Shown: positions 47,275-56,706 of the stretch, piece by piece
How positions within the stretch are numbered: the stretch's first letter is position 1
Layout: every line of letters begins with the position of its first letter
NCBI GenBank assembly: GCA_963422275.1
Contig: OY729418.1
Location: 1,984,001-2,048,000 of the forward strand
DNA length: 64,000 bases
DNA from: G963422275 sp963422275
Lineage (GTDB): Bacteria; Pseudomonadota; Alphaproteobacteria; Rhodobacterales; Rhodobacteraceae
Direction of reading: 5' to 3'
Notes under the pieces: generated by a model
Told to the model about the DNA's origin: nothing
Database searches by the model: none
Seen by the model: only the letters and a program-made list of their open reading frames with translations
Program-made: the position numbers and the translations under genes

Positions 47275-47940
47275 TCAGTAGTAGTACCGTGTTCCGGTCC
47301 GAAAGATGTCGAACTCGCTTCGCACCGCTGGCTGGATGCGGTCGAACCAGATCGCCTCTTTCCTCTGCCATTTCCGATGTACTGCCCAGCAACAGTAATC
47401 CGCCACCTGCAATCCGTAGTGCGAGCGCGATGCGTGGTGCAGAATGCGGTAACTCATTCCCTTCGGCAGCATTTTGGCCAACGCACGCTTCACGCCTTTT
47501 TCTATAGCTTGCCTCTTCTTATTCACTGGAAGGGTATCGGTTATCACGATGATATCTTTGGCACCAGCCTCCAGTTCCCTAGGAATAACATACTTCAGCA
47601 AGTAACCCAGCATTTCAGGGTAGAAGCGCATGTCGTCCTGCAATGCCGGGCCAGTTTTAGCTTTTTCAACCACTAGGCAGTCGATGCACATGGCGTCGAG
47701 ACAATCGCCAATGATGCTGAACACCGAATCACGCACATGCTTGTTATCATTTGCGCAATGGAAATGTTCGCTTCCCAAACCGGATTCAAGGCAGTTATAT
47801 CTGTACGAATCGAGGGCCTCATATACTTGAAACGGACGGTGCATGCTGACACTGGCCAAGACGAAATAGGGCGTTCCCTTGACGCTGAAATCGAGGTTGC
47901 CTGCTTCGTCGAGGAAAATATATGCACAACGTGTCATCAA
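47275..47940 (-). CDS. DUF3800 domain-containing protein
   Basis: The product is 221 residues of the DUF3800 family, predicted RNase H-like nucleases. The typical start YIFLDEAGNLDFSVKGTPYFVLA carries the D-E-x-G motif. DIIVITDTLPVNKKRQAIEKGVKRAL and YGLQVADYCCWAVHRKWQRKE (the Q-x-AD motif near the end) complete the family pattern. It appears whole. The family is common on mobile and defence-type islands. It lies beside a truncated IS5, consistent with acquisition; function is not established. Confidence 0.87.
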   Translation of the reverse strand: MMTRCAYIFLDEAGNLDFSVKGTPYFVLASVSMHRPFQVYEALDSYRYNCLESGLGSEHFHCANDNKHVRDSVFSIIGDCLDAMCIDCLVVEKAKTGPALQDDMRFYPEMLGYLLKYVIPRELEAGAKDIIVITDTLPVNKKRQAIEKGVKRALAKMLPKGMSYRILHHASRSHYGLQVADYCCWAVHRKWQRKEAIWFDRIQPAVRSEFDIFRTGTRYYY

Positions 47941-48079
47941 ACGGCTTCATTCAAGATTCCGGCAACTGCTGACTTTGCTCGTTTGAGCAGTGTCACGGCA
48001 TTATCACACGATATGGCACGGGCATGCGTCAAGAAACTTGTCGAGCCGATCGGCAGCCTCCAGATGATCCATCCAGATG

Positions 48080-48485
48080 TGCGCCGGAACCTTCTCAAGC
48101 ACCGCCCCGGCAAAGCGCCGGATGCTCTCCGCCTCGCAAGCCGGTCCTCCATCGCCGGATCGCTCAGGTTGCAGAACGACTGCACGCAGTGCGTGCGTAG
48201 CATCACCGACAGCGGATAAGGCTGTCGCCCCTTGCCGCCGCCCTTCGGACACGTCGGCGCAATGCGGGCTTCCAGGCGCTCCCAGGGGATCAGGCCGTCC
48301 ATCCGCTCCGGAGAGATCTCGCGGCGCGTCTTGCGCTTCTTGCGATCGCATTCGAGGCTGACAAAGGTCAATTGCCGAAGGCGCTGCATGTCGTGATCCC
48401 CCCAAAAAAAGCTGTGGCGCAAGACAGCGGACGCGCACCGGACGCGCAATGACACGCCCAAAATCAGGCTATATTCAGAGGTTTC
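48080..48485 (-). pseudogene. IS5-group element fragment (5' part only)
   Basis: The right end TCAGAGGTTTC ends at 48485, flanked by TTAG. The transposase starts at 48389 (MQRLRQLTFVSLECD) and reads to VLEKVP with one frameshift after AMEDRLA. At about 48080 it stops abruptly and unrelated sequence begins. The catalytic residues are lost. Confidence 0.82.
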
Positions 48486-48777
48486 TTAGCCGTAACTTCT
48501 TCAGATCGGTTGAACGGCTACCAGACGGTAGGGTTGGTGACTTGATAACGACATTGCGAAATGGATTTTCAGGGAATCTGGCGCGCCGCCGTGATGATTG
48601 TTCACGGAGGACCCCATGGGCGTCCGCAGGGATTTTGACTGGCCTCCATTGTCAAAGATGCCTGCTTATAGCAGATCCTGCTGCTCAGCTTCCCGATATT
48701 GGCTTGATCAGAGATCAAAAATGCAGTTCAGTCTGAGGGACTGTTGGCCGCCGCCGATTGGACTTGATAGCTACTGA

Positions 48778-49674
48778 ATGAAAATGAGTTCGCATCTCGA
48801 AATCGCCGAGGACTACCTGATTGCGCCGGACCCCGCGTCCGGCAAGCTGACCCGCAGTGTCTCCGGCTTGTCACACAACGGCAATGTAGAGGAAATCAGC
48901 GTGATCGAAGAGCGCCCTCTGACAATCTTCCTGAACTCCTCCGAAATCGTGACTGCAATGACCGTGGGAGACTATCCAGCATACTTGGCGCTCGGGTTCT
49001 TGTTCAATCAGGGGATGCTTGAATCGATGACCGATGTCGACGCGGTGGATTACGACGAGGAGCTTGAGACCGTTGTTGTCAGGACGCACTCCAAGACCAG
49101 CTTTGAGGAGAAGTTGGTCAAGAAGACGCGTACGAGCGGTTGCGCGATGGGCACCGTCTTCGGCGACCTATTTGCTGCGGTCGAAAGAATCGAGTTGCCT
49201 GATGCGCAAGTGCGCACATCGTGGCTGTACACGCTTGTCAATCGTATCAACAGGACCCCAAGCCTTTATCTTGAAGCCGGCGCTATACATGGGACTGTTC
49301 TCTGTCGGGAGGACAGGCCGCTTGTCTATATGGAGGATGTCGGAAGACACAATGCAGTGGACAAGATCGCTGGGTGGATGCTGTCCGAGAATGTATGTCC
49401 AGAGGACAAGATTCTTTACACTACTGGGAGGCTGACCTCGGAAATGATCCTGAAGACTGCGATGATGCGGATTCCGATTCTTGTCTCGAGATCGGGTTTC
49501 ACCGCTTGGGGAACGGAGATTGCCCGTACCGTGAACCTGACGCTCATTGGTCGAATGCGCGGACAGAGGTTCGTTTGCCTTTCTGGAGAGCACCGTCTTG
49601 TCCAGGACACGGATGCTTCGGCGACCCCGGAAGAAGATCGCAGGCATAGGCGCAAGGGAGCGGTGGAATCTTGA
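48778..49674 (+). CDS. fdhD: Formate dehydrogenase accessory sulfurtransferase FdhD
   Basis: The product is 298 residues. FdhD transfers sulfur to the bis-MGD cofactor of formate dehydrogenases. Family features are EISVIEERPLTIFLNSSEIVTAMTVGDYPAYLALGFLFNQGML, GAIHGTVLCREDRPLVYMEDVGRHNAVDKIAGWML and TTGRLTSEMILKTAMMRIPILVSRSGFT. The sulfur-carrying cysteine is in TSGCAMG; the second Cys of the E. coli CxxC pair is absent, as in many homologs. It leads a cluster with mobA, mobB and moeA. Confidence 0.93.
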   Translation: MKMSSHLEIAEDYLIAPDPASGKLTRSVSGLSHNGNVEEISVIEERPLTIFLNSSEIVTAMTVGDYPAYLALGFLFNQGMLESMTDVDAVDYDEELETVVVRTHSKTSFEEKLVKKTRTSGCAMGTVFGDLFAAVERIELPDAQVRTSWLYTLVNRINRTPSLYLEAGAIHGTVLCREDRPLVYMEDVGRHNAVDKIAGWMLSENVCPEDKILYTTGRLTSEMILKTAMMRIPILVSRSGFTAWGTEIARTVNLTLIGRMRGQRFVCLSGEHRLVQDTDASATPEEDRRHRRKGAVES

Positions 49675-49771
49675 TCGAATCAATCTCTAGGGAAGATCCA
49701 AGGATGACACCGCGCATGGAGTTCCGGACAAAGCGTATTCCTGGAGCGGGGCGGATGCTGGAGCTAGAAGG

Positions 49772-50410
49772 TTGAATCCCTCCGCCAACGTCGAAATCGC
49801 GGGTGTCATTCTCTCCGGCGGACGGTCTTCGCGCATGGGAGGCGGAGACAAAACCCTGCTGACCGTCGGCGGAAAGCCGCTCCTGAAAAGGGCGATAGAG
49901 CGACTGAAGCCGCAGACCGCAGCATTGGCCATCAACGCCAACAGCAGCATCGAGAAGTACTCGGAATTTGGTCTTCCGGTTGTTCCAGACAGCATGCCCG
50001 GGCGCCAAGGTCCGCTGGCTGGAATACTGGCCGGGCTCGATTGGGCTGTTGAATCAGGATTCGACCGCATTGTGTCGGTGGCGGGAGACACGCCGTTCTT
50101 CCCGGGGAACCTAGTGGAGAAGATGTACGAGGAAGCGCGAGCGAAAGGTGCCGCGATCGCGATCGCGGCGACAAGGCCACAGGATGTCGGGCTTGCCAGG
50201 CACCCGACATTCGGATTGTGGTCCGTTTCTCTCAGGGAGGATCTGAGGAGTGCGCTGCAGTCCGGAACTCGGAAGATCGTCGCTTGGGCAGACCGGCATG
50301 GCACCCTTGCGGTCGAATTCGCCATTCGCGGGCATGATCCGTTCTTCAATATCAACACGCCAGAAGATATTAGCTTGGCGGAGAGAATTGCCAAGGAATC
50401 AGGCAGTTGA
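49772..50410 (+). CDS. mobA: Molybdenum cofactor guanylyltransferase MobA
   Basis: The product is 212 residues. It attaches GMP to molybdopterin to form the MGD cofactor. The nucleotide-binding motif is AGVILSGGRSSRMGGGDK at about residues 9-26. LPVVPDSMPGRQGPLAGILAGLDWA, SVAGDTPFFP and the C-terminal FFNINTPEDI are family signatures. The start is TTG at 49772 with a GGAG site about eight bases upstream; no ATG is available. The stop overlaps the mobB start. Confidence 0.92.
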   Translation: MNPSANVEIAGVILSGGRSSRMGGGDKTLLTVGGKPLLKRAIERLKPQTAALAINANSSIEKYSEFGLPVVPDSMPGRQGPLAGILAGLDWAVESGFDRIVSVAGDTPFFPGNLVEKMYEEARAKGAAIAIAATRPQDVGLARHPTFGLWSVSLREDLRSALQSGTRKIVAWADRHGTLAVEFAIRGHDPFFNINTPEDISLAERIAKESGS

Positions 50411-50901
50411 ACGTCATCGGCATAGTCGGCTGGAAGGACTCGGGAAAGACGGGTCTGGTGGAGAGGCTCGTTTCCGAGATTTCGGAACGTGGCTACAGCG
50501 TATCGACGGTGAAACATGCCCACCACAAGTTCCAGATAGACATGCCCGGCACCGACAGTTTCCGGCACAGATCGGCAGGTGCCCGCGAAGTGATGCTTGC
50601 TTCATCGGCTAGATGGGCTCTGATGCACGAGAAGACAGAGCCTGCAACGCCCGAACTCGATGAGTTGCTGAACAAGCTGGAGCCAGTCGATTTGGTGATC
50701 GTGGAAGGCTTCAAGCGTGGCCAGCATTTCAAGATCGAGGCAAGACGATTGGAGACGGGTGCACCGCCGCTGTCCGAGAGCGACAAAACCGTTTTAGCGG
50801 TAGCAACCGACGCTCCGGACCATGGAACGAGGATTCCCGCGTATGACCTGGACGACACTGTCGGCATCGCCGACTTCATTTTGAAGTTCTTCGGAATGTG
50901 A
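50407..50901 (+). CDS. mobB: Molybdopterin-guanine dinucleotide biosynthesis protein MobB
   Basis: The product is 164 residues, a P-loop GTPase that assists MobA. The Walker A motif is GWKDSGKTGL. The family segments STVKHAHHKFQIDMPGTDSFRHRSAGA and DLVIVEGFKRG follow. The start is TTG, overlapping the mobA stop as TTGA. It ends 164 bases before moeA. Confidence 0.92.
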   Translation: MNVIGIVGWKDSGKTGLVERLVSEISERGYSVSTVKHAHHKFQIDMPGTDSFRHRSAGAREVMLASSARWALMHEKTEPATPELDELLNKLEPVDLVIVEGFKRGQHFKIEARRLETGAPPLSESDKTVLAVATDAPDHGTRIPAYDLDDTVGIADFILKFFGM

Positions 50902-51065
50902 GCAGATGCGTCGCGACTATGGGTCAATGTGCAGCAGAGATGGAAGGGCGCGCGCAATTCGCCGGCCCTTGGCAACTCTGAAAAGAGATCGGGCGGATTT
51001 TCGGTGCGAGCGGCTTCGCGCTGGGTCGCTTGCGACGACGATTCGCGACCTCAGAGCAGGTGGCG

Positions 51066-52307
51066 ATGTCGAATAGCTGCTTCACCCTGCCGCCCGGCGT
51101 CCACTGGACACCGGTGGTCGAGGCGCTTGAGAGGCTGCAGAGGGCAGTGGGATTGATCGTCGATGACGAAACAGTCCCGGTGACCGATGCGGGAGGCAAG
51201 TTTCTCGCGGAGCCGATTCGTGCCCAAAGGTCCAATCCTGAGGTGCCAAACTCGGCGGTTGACGGGTACGCGTTCGCTCACGACTCGCTGGACGCATCGA
51301 AATTGCATTTGTCGCTGCTTGACGGAAGAGCGTCTGCTGGGGCCAACTGGAATGGCATGGTTCCACGCGGCTTTGCACTTCGCATCCTGACCGGTGCCGC
51401 ATTGCCCGACGGAACGAATACGGTCGTGCTTGACGAAGATTCCGAACTAACCTTGGATGGAGTCCGGTTGCTCGGTACAGTCCGAAAGGGTGCAAACACG
51501 CGCATGGTGGGAGAAGACCTTCAGGCTGGAAGGATCATTTTTGCTGCCGGGCAGAATCTCCGGCCGCAGGATGTAGCAAGCCTTGTCGCCGGCGGAGTGG
51601 CCCAGGTGCGGGTTCGATCGCGCCTGCGTGTCGGCATACTTTCCAGTGGTGATGAGCTCGTGCAGTCGGGAACTCGGGCCGAACCCGGTCAGGTTTACGA
51701 TGCAAACCGGCCAATGCTGCTGTCGCTCTCGATCAAATGGGGTCACGACCCTGTGGATCTCGGAAGTGCAAAAGACGACCGTGCCAAGATCGCTGAACTG
51801 CTGACTATCGGCGCGGAGAAGTGTGACGCGATTCTTACGTCTGGCGGTGCGTCTGCAGGAGACGAAGACCATATTTCCGCACTGCTTGCCGAAGACGGGC
51901 AACTCGATACCTGGCGGATTGCAGTCAAGCCGGGACGTCCGCTTGCGCTTGGTCAGTGGCGCGGGACGCCGGTATTCGGACTGCCAGGCAACCCGGTTGC
52001 GGCTTTCGTGTGCGCACTCATTTTCGCGCGCCCGGCACTTCGGGTCATGGCGGGCGGGATTTGGACCACTCCAGATTCGTTCATGGTACCTGCGGCATTC
52101 GAGAAGGACAAGAAGCCGGGCCGAACCGAATACTTGCGAGCCAAGCTCAATTCCAGCGGACATGCTGAGGCATTCCGATCCGAAGGATCCGGCCTGACGT
52201 CCGGTCTGACTTGGTCAAGTGGATTGATCGAGCTCGGCGAAAAGGCACAAAGCATCCGTAAGGGCACCCCTGTTCGCTTCATTCCCTACGCTAGTTTTGG
52301 CATCTAG
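51066..52307 (+). CDS. moeA: Molybdopterin molybdenumtransferase MoeA
   Basis: The product is 413 residues. It inserts molybdate into adenylylated molybdopterin. Domains in order are the MoeA N-terminal region (NSAVDGYAFAHDS near residue 60), domain III with ILSSGDELVQSG and TSGGASAGDEDHI, the VKPGRPLALGQWRGTPVFGLPGNPVA block, and the C-terminal beta domain. I start at the ATG at 51066, preceded by AGCAGGTGG; a TTG at 51030 would add 12 residues. Confidence 0.93.
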   Translation: MSNSCFTLPPGVHWTPVVEALERLQRAVGLIVDDETVPVTDAGGKFLAEPIRAQRSNPEVPNSAVDGYAFAHDSLDASKLHLSLLDGRASAGANWNGMVPRGFALRILTGAALPDGTNTVVLDEDSELTLDGVRLLGTVRKGANTRMVGEDLQAGRIIFAAGQNLRPQDVASLVAGGVAQVRVRSRLRVGILSSGDELVQSGTRAEPGQVYDANRPMLLSLSIKWGHDPVDLGSAKDDRAKIAELLTIGAEKCDAILTSGGASAGDEDHISALLAEDGQLDTWRIAVKPGRPLALGQWRGTPVFGLPGNPVAAFVCALIFARPALRVMAGGIWTTPDSFMVPAAFEKDKKPGRTEYLRAKLNSSGHAEAFRSEGSGLTSGLTWSSGLIELGEKAQSIRKGTPVRFIPYASFGI

Positions 52308-53194
52308 CCCGAATTTCAGCGAGAGCCGCAGGCGGTCAAATGTCTGCAAGTCATCGACTCGAATTTTCTTTTCAAGATCGCTGCGAAAGGCAGGTCGCGG
52401 ATGGTTTGCACTTTGCGGGGCAGACTCTGTTCCTCAAGCGGGGTTGGGTCGATTCGGCTGACCGCCTTGAGCAGATTCAAGGGCATTGCCTTGAAGGTCG
52501 TTTCGCTGCCACAGCACGGCATCCCCTGAACCGTGGCTGTGCCACGCTGCAGCGACGACGCGATTTTCCCCCACGATGCGCCCTCTATCTGGCGGGAAAG
52601 CCAGCACTGCTTGCGTTTGGCCACCGTCGCGACGGCAGACAGGCAAGAAACAAATCACCTTCGGGCTGCTGTGTGGTTGCGCGGCGGCCCGGATGCCCCC
52701 GTGTCTGGAGAAGCTGATTCCTCCTGCCGTAGCCGAGCCTGCCCGCTGGCCTGACTTTCCCGGTGGGCGACTGATGATCCCCCTGCGCAAGGCGCTTCTG
52801 GCCTCCGAGGCCATCGGTGCCGAAGGCAGGCAAGAGCCTTTCATTTGTGGAATCAGCGTTTCGTGTGGCCAAGACGAGTTGCTCCGAAGTCAGTCTCGAT
52901 TATGTCTGTGCCCCAAGTGGGTCTGGGGTCGTGTGTTCCTGTGCATGCAGTATACTGCATCGAATGGCACTTGCACTGAAAGACTGTTGCAAAATGCGCT
53001 CTTCAACCACGGACAGGTTGCGTCAAAAGGGCTGCGCTTGTCCGATGTTAAGTTGAGAGAGATTGATGGATTTCCTCATGGCAGCGCCTGGGAGTCGCCG
53101 CAGCGATGTGATCCGACGATCCGGGTTCTTCTTCTGGGCTAGTGGCGGTTTCGGTGCCGGCCTTCGGCAATTATCTTGAATGCATGAGCGATGA
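52308..53194. other. Gene-poor gap with a decayed fragment
   Basis: On the minus strand a short stretch near 52440-52510 reads TTFKAMPLNLLKAV and resembles GTAFKSMALNLLMA near 60470-60520. Both look like remnants of one unidentified repeated gene. No intact gene is seen. Confidence 0.4.
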
Positions 53195-53395
53195 GTGCAG
53201 GCCAAGCGGATGGCGAGATTTGAAGGGGAGGCCAAGGAGGCTCGAGTGGAAACCCGCCAACACGAATACAAGACCGACATCGCGCGCCTTTCCGAGGAAT
53301 TCGCCAGGCGGGAGACTCGCCTGCTGCTTGCCATGGCCAGCACAATCTCGCTCGGCGTGGTGACCCTCGGCTTCCTGATCTGCTCCGGCGGCTGA
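53195..53395 (+). CDS. Small coiled-coil plus membrane-anchor protein, possibly truncated
   Basis: The frame encodes 66 residues. A charged helix (about residues 8-42) is followed by a single membrane helix (LLAMASTISLGVVTLGFLI). The pattern resembles the C-terminal end of DUF1640/CCDC90-like proteins. The start could be GTG 53195 or ATG 53210, and an N-terminal part may be missing. Confidence 0.4.
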   Translation: MQAKRMARFEGEAKEARVETRQHEYKTDIARLSEEFARRETRLLLAMASTISLGVVTLGFLICSGG

Positions 53396-53584
53396 GGCTT
53401 CTTGGTCGGGAGACCGTCCCGGATGCAGCGGACCCGCTCGTGCCGTCGGCCCGTCTAGGGATCCGGAGTTTGGGAAGCTTCCTGCCGGACCACCCCTTGA
53501 TGGCAGACGGAGAGGTGGTTGCATTTTGCCGCATCGAGGGAATCCTGGACGACCGCATCCCCGTCGCGAGAGGGTGTGGCCAGA

Positions 53585-53765
53585 CCCGGGGCTTGAGGGT
53601 GCCGAAGGTACGTTTCACGAAGCCCTCCCCGTCAGTGTCAACGAGCCCCTTGCATCCGAAATGGCAGTGTCGGCCCTTCCTCAACCAGCGGGCGTCCAGA
53701 TCCGCCAAGAGACTATCGGAAACCGCAGGCACCCCCTCGGCATAATCCTCGACCACAATCGTCAC
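53585..53765 (-). pseudogene. IS5-superfamily transposase fragment (second type)
   Basis: The minus strand reads LLADLDARWLRKGRHCHFGCKGLVDTDGEGFVKRTFGT. It matches the central region of IS5-family transposases of the kind with a D-x-x-A-x-W-x-K-G-K-x-x-x-x-G-Y-K motif, and differs from the other IS5 copies in the window. Only this fragment is recognisable. Confidence 0.6.
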
Positions 53766-54135
53766 CTGAATGGTGCGGACGCACCGGGTCGGAAACTCGC
53801 GCCCGATGCTGCCAGTCCATCAGGGCGCTACCTTGCGAAGCGCACTGTCCGGTGGCACACGCTCGGCAATCATCGCCAAGAAGAAACCATCCGGCTTTTC
53901 CTTAATTCAATGCCAAAACAACCGCCTGCAGCCATCCCAGCGCAACATGCCCATGGCTGGATGGCGCATTTCGCAACCATCTTTCGATGAAAAATCCGAA
54001 CAGCGATCTCTATGCATTTATTGCGTTGGGAATTTGCGGATGCTGGTGACACAGCCGCTTGATGCCGCCATTCTTGGATCGAAGGTTCGGGGCGTCTGAA
54101 GCCCTCCAAACCGGACAGGCACGAAACGCGAGAAG
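53766..54135. other. Gap with no recognised gene
   Basis: I see no supportable gene. It lies between an IS fragment and the 3' end of a membrane-protein gene. Confidence 0.4.
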
Positions 54136-55086
54136 TCAGTTTCCGTCAGCCGCGTTTCCCAGAAGAACGTAAGCCCGGATGGTTCTTGTCTCGCCTAGCG
54201 CTGCAATTTCGTAGTCTTCGGTTGAGGGGATGAACGACTTGAGGAACGAGTGCACGAGAGCGAGAAAGTCAAATGCGAATTTCTTGAAATCCAAGTCACT
54301 CACAGCAAGCGTTGCGACGCTTTCGACATCCTGATCACTGCCAACCTGTCCAAGAACTCCGATCTGATTGATATTGCCGCTTTCAGCATGGTCTCGCCAG
54401 ACTTCGTGCTTGGAGAAACTTGTTGCTAATTTGTCCGCATCGATTCCTCTCTCCGCAAGATATTCCAGAACCGAATAGGCCGACTGCAGCAAATCCGCTG
54501 CTTTCTCGTTATTCAACGCGGCCTCCACGGCTTCTACGTGTTCCCTGTCGTTTTCGTCGTCTGCAAAATGGAGAGCCTGGATCAATGTCCACGTTGTAAG
54601 ACCGGAGAACTCGGCTGGAAGCGGCGGTTTGACTTCCGGTTCCGAGATTTCCAAATTGTCCTCGATGTAGTCTTCGAGATCTGGCAACGGCGTGATTTTC
54701 TCGAAATTCGGGGATTCTTTTTCGATCTCCGCTTCAGGATCAAATTCTTCAGTCGGGTAATAAGTCTCGTCGATCTTGCCAGAGCGCAATCTTGCCATCT
54801 CCGACTGCAATGCGAACAGTTCGGACTTGATGGTTGCCAAAGAATTGTACAGGACAGCGATTACACAGAAAAGGCCAATGGGCACCAAGGCGGAAACCGT
54901 CTTGAAGTACACATCCGAATTGACAATGGAATTTGCGGATTCAAGGTCAGAGAAGATTACAAGCACGCTTATCCAAGCCCAAACAATGCTTGCGACTGTC
55001 GCGACCACGGTCACGCCTGCTCGCCTCAGAGCCGCCTTGCCGCTCCGCGACGCGTTCAATTGCGCGAAATTCCGAAAGTTCCGCAT
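54136..55086 (-). CDS. Conserved membrane protein of unknown function
   Basis: The product is 316 residues. Two membrane helices are at about 24-47 and 65-83, followed by a short coiled coil (SLATIKSELFALQSEMARL). A very acidic, Pro-rich linker (110-160) follows, then a soluble domain of about 150 residues ending in FALDFLALVHSFLKSF-like and ETRTIRAYVLLG motifs. The overall plan suggests a membrane-tethered regulatory or structural protein. It lies downstream of greA on the same strand, 30 bases away. I do not recognise a named family. Confidence 0.7.
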   Translation of the reverse strand: MRNFRNFAQLNASRSGKAALRRAGVTVVATVASIVWAWISVLVIFSDLESANSIVNSDVYFKTVSALVPIGLFCVIAVLYNSLATIKSELFALQSEMARLRSGKIDETYYPTEEFDPEAEIEKESPNFEKITPLPDLEDYIEDNLEISEPEVKPPLPAEFSGLTTWTLIQALHFADDENDREHVEAVEAALNNEKAADLLQSAYSVLEYLAERGIDADKLATSFSKHEVWRDHAESGNINQIGVLGQVGSDQDVESVATLAVSDLDFKKFAFDFLALVHSFLKSFIPSTEDYEIAALGETRTIRAYVLLGNAADGN

Positions 55087-55116
55087 CCAAGACCTCCTGC
55101 CTCCAACCGCTCCTGC

Positions 55117-55587
55117 CTACTCGTACTTTATGTCAAGAATCGAGAAACTTCTAACACCCCCTGGGGTATGAACCTCCACGCTGTCTTCAACTTCCTTGCC
55201 GATCAACGCTTGGGCGATCGGAGATTTTAGGTTAAGCAAGCCTTTCGAAATGTTTGCTTCGGCCTCGCTGACAATCTGATACGTTACTTCATCCCCGACA
55301 TTGTCATCTTCCAAGGTCACAGTTGCGCCGAACTTGATCGGGCCGTTCAGTTTTGAGACATCGATAACCTCGGCTCTCCCGATGGTCGAGCCGAGTTCCT
55401 TGATTCTTCCCTCGATAAGGCTCTGTCGCTCGCGAGCTGCGTGATACTCGGCGTTTTCAGACAGGTCGCCGTGTGCCCTGGCCTCTGCGATGGCTTCGAT
55501 TATCGCCGGACGGTCCACTGACTTGAGACGTTGCATTTCTGCGCTCAGCGTCGCAAATCCGCTGGCCGTCATCAATATTCTGTCCAT
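55117..55587 (-). CDS. greA: Transcription elongation factor GreA
   Basis: The product is 156 residues. GreA enters the RNA polymerase secondary channel and stimulates transcript cleavage. The N-terminal coiled coil carries ARAHGDLSENAEYHAARERQ with the acidic tip residues Asp and Glu. The C-terminal FKBP-like domain has FGATVTLEDDNVGDEVTYQIV and SPIAQALIGKEVEDSVEV. I start at 55587 (MDRILMT), which matches the usual family N-terminus; upstream ATG 55605 is possible. Confidence 0.95.
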   Translation of the reverse strand: MDRILMTASGFATLSAEMQRLKSVDRPAIIEAIAEARAHGDLSENAEYHAARERQSLIEGRIKELGSTIGRAEVIDVSKLNGPIKFGATVTLEDDNVGDEVTYQIVSEAEANISKGLLNLKSPIAQALIGKEVEDSVEVHTPGGVRSFSILDIKYE

Positions 55588-56706
55588 GATCTCGCACTCA
55601 TTCACTTTCCTGCCATGTGTCAGATTATATCGGCATGAAAAGTTGGTAAGTCAATAGGTTATGGTCAGATGCGCGATCTATCCTCTTGGCGGCCATGTAT
55701 AACCGAGGTAGGTAACTGGTAAATCGGTCGAGCGGATTCACCCCGGACCCGGTGAATCAGGTCGCCAGCTCCTGCAGGGACCAGACGTAATTCGTGAGTT
55801 TGTCAAACTGCATGGTATCTGGGTGTAGACGTTCAAAATGCAGCGCGGCGATGCAAGGTCTTGCGATAATGGCAGTTCCCGCCCAACGGCGAGCTAAGCC
55901 TTGAGAATTTCTCGGCCGCCAGCACCGTGGAATCCAAAGATCCCGTCGGCAAATGCAATGGGATCCCTTGTGTCTCAAAGGGCTGGGCAGTCACGTACTG
56001 GCGCGGGTCGGACAGTAGGTTAGCCTGCCTTCGGCCGCTCGGACCACATTGCCTCCCATTGGCACGCGCCGCAACATGGTTGACTGAGCAACGCCGGCAC
56101 TCCGCTTCGCCCCGCCTGGAACATCGCCAAGGTGCTCCATACGCTCGTTTTTTCGGCGGTGCGACCTTGGCCGAAACCGAAGGGCGCGGACTCGATGACG
56201 ACAGACCCACGTCTGACCCAAGGAACGCGAACTGAAAAGAGTGCCAGAGATTCCTTCTCTGCCTCTGCCCGTTGTTTTTGCGAAGCGTCTTGGCGAGTGC
56301 GCGTTCCGATCCAGGTTTTGCCGAATCATTCTCCCGTTCCGAGCCGCAGGCGAAGATTTCATTCACGGCAGTGCGGCATAGGGTGCTGTATGCGCACAAT
56401 GCATGCCTTTATCTGCAAACGAGTCAAACCAATGCTGCTGCCATGCTCTTGGAGTCCTCCGAGCATCCATTGCTGCATATGCTTGGCAGTTGTGCAAGCA
56501 GGTCTCCATGCCGGGATCGTTCATTTCGATATTGGAATTCGTCTGGGATGCCTTGGACAGCATTCTGCTTGGCCCTGATTACCATCAAGCAGAGTCGGTT
56601 TCCGACACTGATCGGTTCAATGCGTGCAGAAACGCGAAAACGGAAGGCGCAGCTAATGGACATCAGCACTTGCTCCCGGATTGAGACAAAATGAATAATC
56701 CGCTAA
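55588..56706. other. Gene-poor gap upstream of greA
   Basis: This 1.1-kb stretch has no convincing gene. It contains a perfect 8-bp inverted repeat (55735-55758) and should hold the greA promoter. Several long open frames have unnatural composition. Confidence 0.45.
55735..55758. repeat. Perfect inverted repeat, 8-bp arms
   Basis: GATTCACC and GGTGAATC are separated by eight bases. No T-run follows on either strand. It could be an operator or a transposon scar; no assignment is possible. Confidence 0.45.

Noticed and set aside
53139..53765. Minus-strand frame of 208 codons
   Set aside because: Only the first 55 codons match an IS5-type transposase; the rest is arginine- and serine-rich readthrough.
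55833..56399. Minus-strand frame of 188 codons upstream of greA
   Set aside because: Low-complexity, basic composition without motifs; a chance frame.
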